From Streptomyces sp. ISL-87 (GTDB taxonomy: Bacteria; Actinomycetota; Actinomycetes; Streptomycetales; Streptomycetaceae): 64,000 nt of DNA. Location of the stretch: contig NZ_JAGGOY010000029.1 in assembly GCF_018614095.1 (NCBI RefSeq), forward strand, positions 330-64,329, given 5' to 3'. The notes below the pieces were generated by a model. That model ran no database searches, had not been told where the DNA came from, and saw nothing but the letters and a program-made list of their open reading frames with translations. The position numbers and the translations under genes are program-made. Below are positions 48,248 to 55,510 of the stretch, piece by piece; positions within the stretch are counted from its first letter, which is position 1, and every line of letters starts with the position of its first letter.

Positions 48248-50335
48248 ATGTTGGAGGAGAACGCCGCAGCCCCCGCCCCCGAGGCCCCCGCTCCCGAGGT
48301 CACCGCCCCCGAGGTCACCGCAGCCGAGATCGCCCGCCTGGCCGGTGTCGGCCGCGCCGCCGTGAGCAACTGGCGCCGGCGCCATGCCGACTTCCCCAAG
48401 CCGGTCGGCGGCACCGAGACCAGCCCCTCCTTCGCCCTGGCCGAGATCGAGGACTGGCTGCGGGCCCAGGGCAAGCTCGCCGAGGTCCCGCTGCGCGAAC
48501 GCGTCTGGCAGCAGGTCACCGCCCACCCCGCCGGGGCCGTCGCCGCGCTCGTCGAAGTCGGGGCCGCGCTGCTCGTCGTACGGGAGCGACCCACCGACTG
48601 GCTGGAGCTGGCCGCCGTCCCCGACGAACGGGTGGCCGCCCTGCTGCCACCCGTCCTGGACCAGGTGCTCACGGCGCGGCTCGGCCCCCGGCACCCGCTC
48701 GGCACCACCTCGCTGCGGCCCGCCGCCATGCCGCTGCTGCGCGGCGCCGCCGAGCTGGCCGCCGAACTCGGCGCCCGCACCGCCTTCGAGTTCCTGCTCG
48801 GCCGGCATCTCGAAGCCAACCCCCGGCAGTACACGCTGACCCCGGACGACTGCGCCGCCCTGATGGCCGCCGTCGCCGGGCCGACCGCCCGCACCGTCCT
48901 CGACCCGGCCTGCGGCACCGGCACCCTGCTGCGGGCCGTCACCGGCGCCACCGCCCTGTCCGCGCAGGACGCCTCGCCCGAACTCGCCGCCCTCGCCGGG
49001 CTCCGCCTCGCCCTGCACAGCGCCGCCGAGGTCCGGGCGGCCGCCGCCGACAGCCTGCGCGCCGATGCCTTCGCGCAGCCCGCCGTGGACGCCGTGCTGT
49101 GCCACCCGCCGTTCAACGAACGCAACTGGGGCCACGAGGAGCTGGCCTACGACCCCCGCTGGGAGTACGGGCTCCCCGCCCGCACCGAATCCGAACTCGC
49201 CTGGGTCCAGCACGCCCTGGCCCACCTGCGCGAGGGCGGCACCGCCGTGCTGCTGATGCCGCCCGCCGTCGCCGCCCGCCGCTCCGGCCGCCGCATCCGC
49301 GCCGACCTGCTGCGCCGGGGCGCGCTGCGGGCCGTCGTCGCCCTGCCCGCCGGGGCCGCGCCGCCGTACGGGATCCCGCTCCACCTGTGGGTGCTGCGCA
49401 AGCCCGCCCCGCACGCGGCGCCCCCGGCCGGGCTGCTCCTCGTGGACACCGCGGGGCTCGCCGCCGGCCTCACGGCCGAGGGGCAGGGCCGGGCCGCGTG
49501 GCCGGCCGTGCACAGCGCGGTGCTGGCGGCCTGGACGGCGTACGACCGGACCGGCGCGGTGGCGGAGGTCCCGGGCGTGAGCCGGACCGTGCCCGTCATC
49601 GAGCTGCTGGACGACGAGGTGGACCTGACCCCCGCCCGGCACCTGCCGCCGCCGGCGGCGGGCGGCGGACCGGCCGAACTGGCCGCCGTGCGGGAGCGGC
49701 TGGAGGAGACCCTCGGCCAGGCGGCCCGGCTCACCCCGCCCGCGCCGCCCGCCGCCCCGGCCGGCGAGGGCGCGGCCCGGCTGCCGCTGACCACCATCGG
49801 CGAACTCGCCCGGGCCGGCGCACTGCTGCTGCGCACCGGCACCGGCAGCGGCACCGGCGAGGCCCCGGTCCTCACCGAGCACGACGTGTACATCGGAAGC
49901 GGCCCCTCCGGCGCCCTGGCCCCCACCGCCGACGAGCCGGTGCTCACCGAACCCGGCGACGTGATCGTCCCCGTCGTCGGCGGCGCCGGGATCGCCCGCG
50001 TCGTCGGCGAGGCGGCCGCGGGCGCGGTCCTCGGCCGCAACCTGCAACTGCTGCGCCCCGACCCGGCCGCGCTCGACCCCTGGTTCCTCGCCGGATTCCT
50101 GCGCGGCACCGCCAACAACCGCCGGGCCAGCAGCCACGCCTCCACCGCCACCCGGCTGGATGTGCGCCGGCTCCAGCTGCCGCGGCTGCCGCTGGCCGAT
50201 CAGCAGCGCTACGGTGACCGCTTCCGCGCGCTCGCCGAGTTCGAGGACGCGCTGCGGCTGGCGGGGCGGCTCGGGGAGCAACTCGTACAAGGCCTGTACG
50301 ACGGTCTGTCGGACGGTTCGGTCACGCCTGGGTGA
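48248..50335 (+). CDS. Type I-like N6-adenine DNA methyltransferase fused to a specificity-like region
   Basis: The 695-residue protein has an N-terminal HTH (AAEIARLAGVGRAAVSNWRRR), then an HsdM-like methyltransferase with SAM motif DPACGTGTLL and a motif IV region reading CHPPFNERNWG, and a C-terminal part (about 480-680) like a type I specificity half (AGSGPSGALAP, LRPDPAALDPWFLAGFLRG ... RRLQLPRLPLADQQRYGDRF). No HsdR is nearby, so it is not an ordinary restriction system. Motif IV has His in place of the usual Asn/Asp before PPF. TATGCT at 48236-48241 ends six bases before the ATG, suggesting a leaderless mRNA. Confidence 0.8.
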   Translation: MLEENAAAPAPEAPAPEVTAPEVTAAEIARLAGVGRAAVSNWRRRHADFPKPVGGTETSPSFALAEIEDWLRAQGKLAEVPLRERVWQQVTAHPAGAVAALVEVGAALLVVRERPTDWLELAAVPDERVAALLPPVLDQVLTARLGPRHPLGTTSLRPAAMPLLRGAAELAAELGARTAFEFLLGRHLEANPRQYTLTPDDCAALMAAVAGPTARTVLDPACGTGTLLRAVTGATALSAQDASPELAALAGLRLALHSAAEVRAAAADSLRADAFAQPAVDAVLCHPPFNERNWGHEELAYDPRWEYGLPARTESELAWVQHALAHLREGGTAVLLMPPAVAARRSGRRIRADLLRRGALRAVVALPAGAAPPYGIPLHLWVLRKPAPHAAPPAGLLLVDTAGLAAGLTAEGQGRAAWPAVHSAVLAAWTAYDRTGAVAEVPGVSRTVPVIELLDDEVDLTPARHLPPPAAGGGPAELAAVRERLEETLGQAARLTPPAPPAAPAGEGAARLPLTTIGELARAGALLLRTGTGSGTGEAPVLTEHDVYIGSGPSGALAPTADEPVLTEPGDVIVPVVGGAGIARVVGEAAAGAVLGRNLQLLRPDPAALDPWFLAGFLRGTANNRRASSHASTATRLDVRRLQLPRLPLADQQRYGDRFRALAEFEDALRLAGRLGEQLVQGLYDGLSDGSVTPG

Positions 50336-50445
50336 CCGACCCTGCAACGGTTGCGCGCATCCCCTCACTGACAGGCGGAAAGGCTGTATACGCTCTATGC
50401 GGTCAGACCCGAAATCCCTTTCCGCACGGCCCGTCAGGAGCAGCG

Positions 50446-51165
50446 ATGCACGGCCCCGGCCTCCCGCCGCAGCACGGTCCCCGGCCCAGTACCGCGGGCG
50501 TGGTGACATTGCGTGTGCTGTTCACCCTGCTGCCCCTTCTGAGCTGCGGCTTCATGGCCTGGGGCACGATGCTGCGGCTCGCGCTGGTCACCCGTAAGAC
50601 CCGGGACTGGGTGCTGCTGGGCGCCAGTTGCGTGCTCGCCGTCGGCTGGGTCGCGCTGATCGGCGCCGACCCGACGCCCGACACCAGCGGCTGGCAGGGC
50701 AACGTCGGTGCCTTCGGCACGATCGCCACCGGACTCGCGACCTGCGTGTACTTCCTCGTCGCCGACATCCGGCACTACGAGGCCAAGGCGGCGGGCGCGC
50801 TCGCGGGGCAGGGGCAGGGGCAGGGGCACTGGTACCCCGCGCAGGCGCAGGCGCCGACGCCGGCCTCGCCGTACGCGCCGCCGCGGCAGAGCGCGGGCTA
50901 CGGCTACCCGCCCGTGGGGGCGCAGACCGTCCCGCAGAACCCGTCCGCGGTGTCGGCCCACGCCCCGACCCCCGTCCCGGGCCCGGCCCCGGCCGCCGAG
51001 CCGACCCCGCCGCCGACGCCCGTCCCGCAGCCGCGGATCGGGCAGGTCCGCGCCGAACTCGACGAGCTGAGCGAACTGCTGCGCAACCAGACGCCCCACC
51101 CCCAGCAGAACCCGAACCAGGGCAACCCCAACCAGGGCAACCCGTACCAGGACAAGGGCCAGTGA
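50446..51165 (+). CDS. Small membrane protein with Pro/Gln-rich cytoplasmic tail
   Basis: The 239-residue protein has three membrane helices (VLFTLLPLLSCGFMAWG, WVLLGASCVLAVGWVALI, GTIATGLATCVYFLVADI) and a long Pro/Gln/Ala-rich tail ending in repeated NQGNPNQGNP. A short helix (RAELDELSELLRNQ) lies in the tail. ATG 50446 follows CAGGAG. Its stop overlaps the Ser/Thr kinase start (GTGA), so it is coupled to the kinase and may be its membrane partner or substrate. No family is recognised. Confidence 0.75.
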   Translation: MHGPGLPPQHGPRPSTAGVVTLRVLFTLLPLLSCGFMAWGTMLRLALVTRKTRDWVLLGASCVLAVGWVALIGADPTPDTSGWQGNVGAFGTIATGLATCVYFLVADIRHYEAKAAGALAGQGQGQGHWYPAQAQAPTPASPYAPPRQSAGYGYPPVGAQTVPQNPSAVSAHAPTPVPGPAPAAEPTPPPTPVPQPRIGQVRAELDELSELLRNQTPHPQQNPNQGNPNQGNPYQDKGQ

Positions 51166-52664
51166 CCGAGCGCATCATCGGCGAGCGCTACCAGCTCGCC
51201 ACCATCCTCGGCCAGGGCGGCATGGGCCAGGTCTGGACGGCGTACGACCAGCGCCTGGACCGCCGCGTCGCCGTCAAGCTGCTGCGCCCCGACAAGGTGG
51301 CCGGCCCCGGCACCGTCGCCGAGGAGCTGCGCCGCCGCTTCGTGCGCGAATGCCGGGTCACGGCGCAGGTGGACCACCCCGGGCTGGTCACCGTGCACGA
51401 CGCGGGCAGCGACGGCGACGAGCTCTTCCTCGTCATGGGGTACGTCGAGGGCTCCGACCTCGCCGACCACCTCGCGGAGCACAGCCCGTACCCCTGGCAG
51501 TGGGCGGTCGCGGTGGTCGCGCAGCTGTGCGCGGTGCTGGCGGCCGTGCACGCCGTGCCGATCGTGCACCGCGACCTGAAGCCGCGCAATGTGATGGTCC
51601 GCCCGGACGGCAGCATCCTGGTCCTGGACCTCGGTGTCGCCTCGGTGATGGACACCGACACCACCCGCCTCACCAGCACCGGCTCACCGATCGGCAGCCC
51701 CGCGTACATGGCGCCGGAGCAGGCCATGGGCGGCGCGGTGGGCCCGGCCACCGACCTCTACGCGCTCGGCGTCCTGCTGTACGAACTGCTCAGCGGCAAC
51801 GTGCCGTTCGCCGGGTCCACCGCTCTCGGGGTGCTGCACCGGCACCTGTACGAGCCCCCGCAGCCGGTGCGCCGCCTGCGCCCGGAGATCCCGCACCAGC
51901 TGGAGGCGGTCCTCCTCCACCTCCTGGCGAAGGACCCGCAGGACCGGCCCGCCTCCGCCCAGGAGCTGTACGAGGCGCTCGTCCCGCTGCTGCCCAAGCA
52001 GGGCACCCCCTCCGGCCCGCTCGACCCGACCCGCCCCTTCCTGCGCCCGCACGCCCCCTGGCCGGACCGCGCGGCCGTGATCCCACCGCAGCCGTCCGCC
52101 CCGCCGGCGCCGCCGAAGACGGACATCCCGGCGGCCGTGGAGGAGGCGAAGCAGCTCCTGGACCAGGGCCGCCTCACCCAGGCCGTGGACATCCTCGGCG
52201 GCATCCTCCCGGCCGCGGCCGCGCAGCACGGCGAGCACTCCCCGGTGGTCCGCTCGCTGCGCAAGCAGTACGCCGCCACGCTGATGGACGACGGCCAGTA
52301 CCGCCGGGCTCTGCCCGAGCTGCGCCGCCTCGCCGACGAGTTCCCGGCCGGCGACGCCCAGTCGCTGCGCTTCCGCTACGACGCGGCCCAGTGCCTGGAG
52401 CAGCTGGGCGAACCTGCGGCCGCCCTCGCCGAGTACCGCTCGCTGCTCCCGCTGTTCGAGAACCACTACGCCAACCCGGACCCGGGCCTGCCCCTGGAGG
52501 TCCGCCGCCGGATAGCGCACCTGCTGCTCTCCCTCGGCGACCGCCCGGCCGCCCACGACACCCTGGCCCGGCTCCTCTTCGACGCCGAACGCCTCCACGG
52601 CCCGACCCACCCCTTCCCGGCGGAGGTCCGCCGCACCCTCCACTGGTTGGGCCAGGTCCGGTAA
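51162..52664 (+). CDS. Ser/Thr protein kinase with C-terminal TPR region
   Basis: The 500-residue protein has an N-terminal Hanks-type kinase domain (1-270): G loop LGQGGMGQV, catalytic Lys in VAVKLL, HRDLKPRNV, a metal-binding motif read as DLG (LDLGVAS) rather than DFG, and GSPAYMAPEQ. A Pro-rich linker leads to TPR-like repeats (about 320-500; LPELRRLADEFPAG, CLEQLGEPAAALAEYR). No transmembrane helix is present, so it is cytoplasmic, unlike PASTA kinases. The GTG start overlaps the membrane protein stop. A diverged copy of its TPR end lies 1.8 kb downstream. Confidence 0.9.
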   Translation: MTERIIGERYQLATILGQGGMGQVWTAYDQRLDRRVAVKLLRPDKVAGPGTVAEELRRRFVRECRVTAQVDHPGLVTVHDAGSDGDELFLVMGYVEGSDLADHLAEHSPYPWQWAVAVVAQLCAVLAAVHAVPIVHRDLKPRNVMVRPDGSILVLDLGVASVMDTDTTRLTSTGSPIGSPAYMAPEQAMGGAVGPATDLYALGVLLYELLSGNVPFAGSTALGVLHRHLYEPPQPVRRLRPEIPHQLEAVLLHLLAKDPQDRPASAQELYEALVPLLPKQGTPSGPLDPTRPFLRPHAPWPDRAAVIPPQPSAPPAPPKTDIPAAVEEAKQLLDQGRLTQAVDILGGILPAAAAQHGEHSPVVRSLRKQYAATLMDDGQYRRALPELRRLADEFPAGDAQSLRFRYDAAQCLEQLGEPAAALAEYRSLLPLFENHYANPDPGLPLEVRRRIAHLLLSLGDRPAAHDTLARLLFDAERLHGPTHPFPAEVRRTLHWLGQVR

Positions 52665-53098
52665 TCCGGTCGGGTCACGTCCCCGGCGAGGCGATGGGCA
52701 GGCCTGCGGGTCGAGCAGGGACTGCGTCGCGGTGACGGGAACAAGCTGGGCTACGGCTGTTCCGCTGACGGTGACCTCCAGGGACTCGCCGCGGGAAGGG
52801 CGTGTTCGCCCGGACGAGTGGGATACCCGCCGTCAGGCGTTCTGGCGCTCACCCACCAGCGGGTCGGCCGGCTCCGGCGCCTGCGCCGACACGGGCGCGA
52901 CGGCCGTCGGGCCTCGGCGGGAGCGGCGGGCAGTGACGGCCTTGAGCACGGTCAGCCCGCACAGCCCGCACACGAAGGGACCGGTCCCTTCGTGTGTCAT
53001 CCCGCCTCGGATACTTGCTACTGGTTTACAGGGAACTACCCAAAGTGACCGCTAGTGGGTGACCTGTCCGTACAGATGTGTGTGCAGAACGGAGAGCC
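52665..53098. other. Non-coding gap with a 28-bp perfect palindrome
   Basis: No gene is supported in these 434 bases. At 52969-52996 a 28-bp perfect palindrome without spacer (cacacgaagggacc / ggtcccttcgtgtg) may be the kinase terminator or a binding site. The last 80 bases before the XRE gene are comparatively AT-rich, consistent with a promoter, but no confident -35/-10 pair was found. Confidence 0.6.
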
Positions 53099-53950
53099 GT
53101 GCCCCCCAGTACGACCCCAACCCTCCGCCAGCAGCGGCTCGGCATCGAGCTGCGGAAACTCAGGGAACACGCGGGCCTGACCTCGACCGGTGCCGCAGCG
53201 CTCCTCGGTATCAGCCAGGCGCGCATCAGCAGCATCGAGTCCGGCCGCTATCCGGTGAGTGCCGAGCGCGTACGCGCCTTCGCCCGAAGCTACGACTGCG
53301 CAGACGAAGCACTGGTCGAGGCGCTTTGCGCGATGACCGGGGGACGGACCCGTGGCTGGTGGGACGAGTGCCGTGAGTATCTCCCGGCCGCCCTCGTCGA
53401 CCTGGCCGAACTTGAGCATCACGCCCGCGAATTGCGGGTCGCTCTCGTCATCCACATCCCTGCATTGCTGCAGACGACGGACCATGCACGGGTACTGTTC
53501 AGGGAGGTGGCTCCGCCTCTGCTGCCGTACGAGGTGGAACACCGGCTGTCCCACCGCATCAAGCGGCAGGGGATTCTCTACAGCGATCAGCCCGTCCGGT
53601 ACACAGCGCTGATCCATGAAGCGGCCCTGCGCATGGGCTTCGGCGGCCGAGAGGTCGCCCGCGCGCAGCTCCGGCACATCATCGAGATGAGCGAGCGCGA
53701 CAACATCACCGTCCGGGTGCTCCCGTTCGGCGGCAGCGCGTTTCCTGGCACGGGGCAGTCCATTGACTATGCGTCCGGCCCGGTGCCTCAGCTCGACACC
53801 GTGCAGGTCGATACGCACTTCGGGTGCGAGTTCCTCGATGCCGAGGCCCAGCTCGTCAAGTTCCGGTCCGTTCTCGACCGCGTGGAGGGAGCCGCCATCA
53901 AGCCGGCCGAGTCACGCGACTTCATTCATCGGCTCGTCCAAGAGATCTGA
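53099..53950 (+). CDS. XRE-family regulator with DUF5753 domain
   Basis: The 283-residue protein has an N-terminal helix-turn-helix (GIELRKLREHAGLTSTGAAALLGISQARISSIESGRYPVS) and a C-terminal DUF5753 ligand-binding-like domain (about 100-280; WWDECREYLP, RVLPFGGSAFPGTGQSIDYASGP). This is the WhiJ-like type of Streptomyces regulator that is usually encoded beside a small DUF397 protein and can act as a cell-fate switch. GTG 53099 has ggag just upstream. The DUF397 gene follows 13 bp later. Confidence 0.88.
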   Translation: MPPSTTPTLRQQRLGIELRKLREHAGLTSTGAAALLGISQARISSIESGRYPVSAERVRAFARSYDCADEALVEALCAMTGGRTRGWWDECREYLPAALVDLAELEHHARELRVALVIHIPALLQTTDHARVLFREVAPPLLPYEVEHRLSHRIKRQGILYSDQPVRYTALIHEAALRMGFGGREVARAQLRHIIEMSERDNITVRVLPFGGSAFPGTGQSIDYASGPVPQLDTVQVDTHFGCEFLDAEAQLVKFRSVLDRVEGAAIKPAESRDFIHRLVQEI

Positions 53951-53963
53951 GAAGGGGCGCGAA

Positions 53964-54155
53964 ATGCCCACGTGTCAATGGTGGAAGTCCTCCTATAGCG
54001 GCGACGGCTCCAACTGCGTCTGCGTCGCCGTCGCTCCCGACGGCACCGTCCGCCTCGGCGACAGCAAAGCGCCCGAGACCGTCGTCGCCGCAAGTGCTCA
54101 CGCCCTGCGCACCTTCATAGGTGCCGTCGTCGCCGGGCGGCTCGGCCGGAGCTGA
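53964..54155 (+). CDS. DUF397 small protein, partner of the XRE regulator
   Basis: The 63-residue protein has the DUF397 signature: WWKSSYSGDGSNCVCVAV, then DGTVRLGDSKAPETVVAAS and an Ala-rich end. DUF397 proteins are the small partners of XRE-DUF5753 regulators in Streptomyces and are thought to modulate them. It lies 13 bp after that gene with gaaggggcg as SD. Two other DUF397 fragments occur within 1.4 kb (54441-54512 and 55331-55510); the last is almost identical at its 3' end. Confidence 0.87.
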   Translation: MPTCQWWKSSYSGDGSNCVCVAVAPDGTVRLGDSKAPETVVAASAHALRTFIGAVVAGRLGRS

Positions 54156-54175
54156 GGGCGAGGCCGGGTGCTGCA

Positions 54176-54440
54176 TCGGTTACGACGCGGCCCAGTGCCT
54201 GGAGCAGCTCGGCGAACCGGCGGCAGCCCTCGCCGAGTACCGCGCGCTGCTGCCGCTCTTCGAGAACCACTACGCGAACCCGGACCCGGGCCTCCCCCTG
54301 GTGGTCCGCTGCCGCATGGCCCACCTGCTGCTCTCCCTCGGCGACCGCCCGGCGGCCCACGACACTCTGGGCCGCCTCCTCTTCGACGTGGAACGCCTGC
54401 ACGGCCCCGCGCGCCCCTTCCCCACGGAGGTCCGCCAGAC
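54176..54440 (+). pseudogene. Duplicated fragment of the Ser/Thr kinase TPR tail
   Basis: The translated segment YDAAQCLEQLGEPAAALAEYR ... HAP-type end repeats the C-terminal TPR part of the kinase at 52379-52640, including LLPLFENHYANPDPGLPL and LLLSLGDRPAAHDTL, with scattered substitutions. There is no kinase domain and no plausible start. The copy differs at many third positions, so it is either an old duplication or derives from a paralogous kinase. Confidence 0.8.
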
Positions 54441-54512
54441 CTCGACTGGCGAAAGTCCTCGTACAGCGCCGAGGCCGCCAGCTGCGTCTGCATCGCCGTC
54501 GCCCCCAATGAG
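54441..54512 (+). pseudogene. N-terminal DUF397 remnant
   Basis: Directly joined to the kinase fragment is a short reading LDWRKSSYSAEAASCVCIAV followed by APNE, the N-terminal half of a DUF397 protein. It has no start codon or C-terminal half and runs into unrelated sequence. Confidence 0.75.
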
Positions 54513-54654
54513 GGGGGAACGGCGGGGTGGGTCGGGGCGGCCGGATCACGACTTCGCATCTCATCAGGAAGCGGAGGGCATTGGTCCGGTTTGGGTGTGT
54601 CGGGGCGTGTAGCGTACGCGCGTTCGATCACCCAACCGTATTTGAGGACAGCCC

Positions 54655-55047
54655 ATGGCCACCCCGCCTCCGCCGCACCCTGCCGACCCGCAGCAGGTCC
54701 CGCCGCCCGCCGAGCCCGCCGCGCCTGCGAAGAAGGGCGGCAAGGGGATGAAGGTCCTCAGGGTGGTCGTGCTGATCGTCGCCGCCGTCGTGGTGAAGCT
54801 CGGTATCTCCTACTTCTTCAACTCGCCCGTGCACGCCGAGGCCGGCGACTGTGTCCAGGTGACCGGCAGTGAGAATGACCCCAAGGTGTCGACCAAGGAG
54901 TGCGGCGACAAGGACGCCAACTTCAAGGTCGTCAAGGTCGTCGAGAACACCTTCGACGTCAATGTCTGCGGCGAGACCGGCGAGGCCGCCCTCGCGCAGC
55001 AGTGGGACCAGGAGAAGTTCGTCCTCTGCCTGGCCCCGGTCAAGTAG
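54655..55047 (+). CDS. LppU/SCO3897-like small membrane-anchored protein
   Basis: The 130-residue protein has a short Pro-rich cytoplasmic tail, a single helix (VLRVVVLIVAAVVVKLGISYFF), and an external domain starting AGDCVQVTG with four Cys (GDC, KECG, VCGE, VLCL) that could form two disulfides. The pattern GDCV...TKECGDKDANFKVVKV...CLAP is that of the LppU/SCO3897 family of unknown function found throughout Streptomyces. ATG 54655 follows gaggacag. A TAGCGT hexamer at 54610 may be its -10 box. Confidence 0.8.
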   Translation: MATPPPPHPADPQQVPPPAEPAAPAKKGGKGMKVLRVVVLIVAAVVVKLGISYFFNSPVHAEAGDCVQVTGSENDPKVSTKECGDKDANFKVVKVVENTFDVNVCGETGEAALAQQWDQEKFVLCLAPVK

Positions 55048-55056
55048 TACCCCAAC

Positions 55057-55079
55057 GTGAAGACCGGCCCGGTCTTCAC
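55057..55079 (+). terminator. Hairpin after the LppU-like gene
   Basis: Arms gtgaagaccgg and ccggtcttcac flank a single base, starting 9 nt past the stop. Confidence 0.55.
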
Positions 55080-55091
55080 CGCCGTCAGCGG

Positions 55092-55244
55092 TCAGCCCGC
55101 CTTGACCCAGTCCCCGCAGCCCGACGTCTTGCAGTACCCGTCGCCGGCGCTGATCTTCACGATCGCCGTGCCCGTGACGTTGTTGTTCGCGAGGATCGCG
55201 TCCGTGGCGCCGGCGAAAGTCAAGAACTGAACCGCACCCGCCTT
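55092..55244 (-). pseudogene. Orphan C-terminal coding remnant
   Basis: On the minus strand 50 codons read KAGAVQFLTFAGATDAILAN ... and end KTSGCGDWVKAG before a stop at 55092. Upstream the frame hits TGA at 55245-55247 and there is no start codon. The sequence looks like the natural C terminus of a Cys-containing secreted protein whose beginning has been lost. No family is recognised. Confidence 0.5.
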
Positions 55245-55330
55245 TCAACCTCAGCGTCACGGGCTCCACGGAGTCGGAGGTACTCGCGTAGCCAACTGGG
55301 CAGTTCTGCCCGCGAGGGCTGGGGCCGCAC

Positions 55331-55510
55331 GACTGGCGAAAGTCCTCGTACAGCGCGGAGGCCGCCAACTGCGTCTGCGTCGCCGTCGCTCCCGACGGCG
55401 CCGTCCGCCTCCGCGACAGCAAAGTGCCCGAGACCGTCGTCGCCGCAAGTGCTCACGCCCTGCGCACCTTCATAGGCGCCGTCGTCGCCGGGCGGCTCGG
55501 CCGGAGCTGA
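55331..55510 (+). pseudogene. DUF397 copy without a start
   Basis: The reading DWRKSSYSAEAANCVCVAVAP continues through DSKVPETVVAASAHALRTF to the stop at 55508. It is nearly identical to the last 55 codons of the intact DUF397 gene but has no initiation codon or SD. Its last 41 bp overlap the 3' end of the opposing YfhO-like gene. Confidence 0.8.

Noticed and set aside
50368..50394. Promoter CTGACA/TACGCT before the small membrane protein
   Set aside because: The spacer is only 15 bp, too short for a confident call.
54655..55047. Possible prophage or IS-derived cargo around 53-55.5 kb
   Set aside because: No transposase, integrase or terminal inverted repeats were found; the patch is better explained by recombination between DUF397 and kinase modules.
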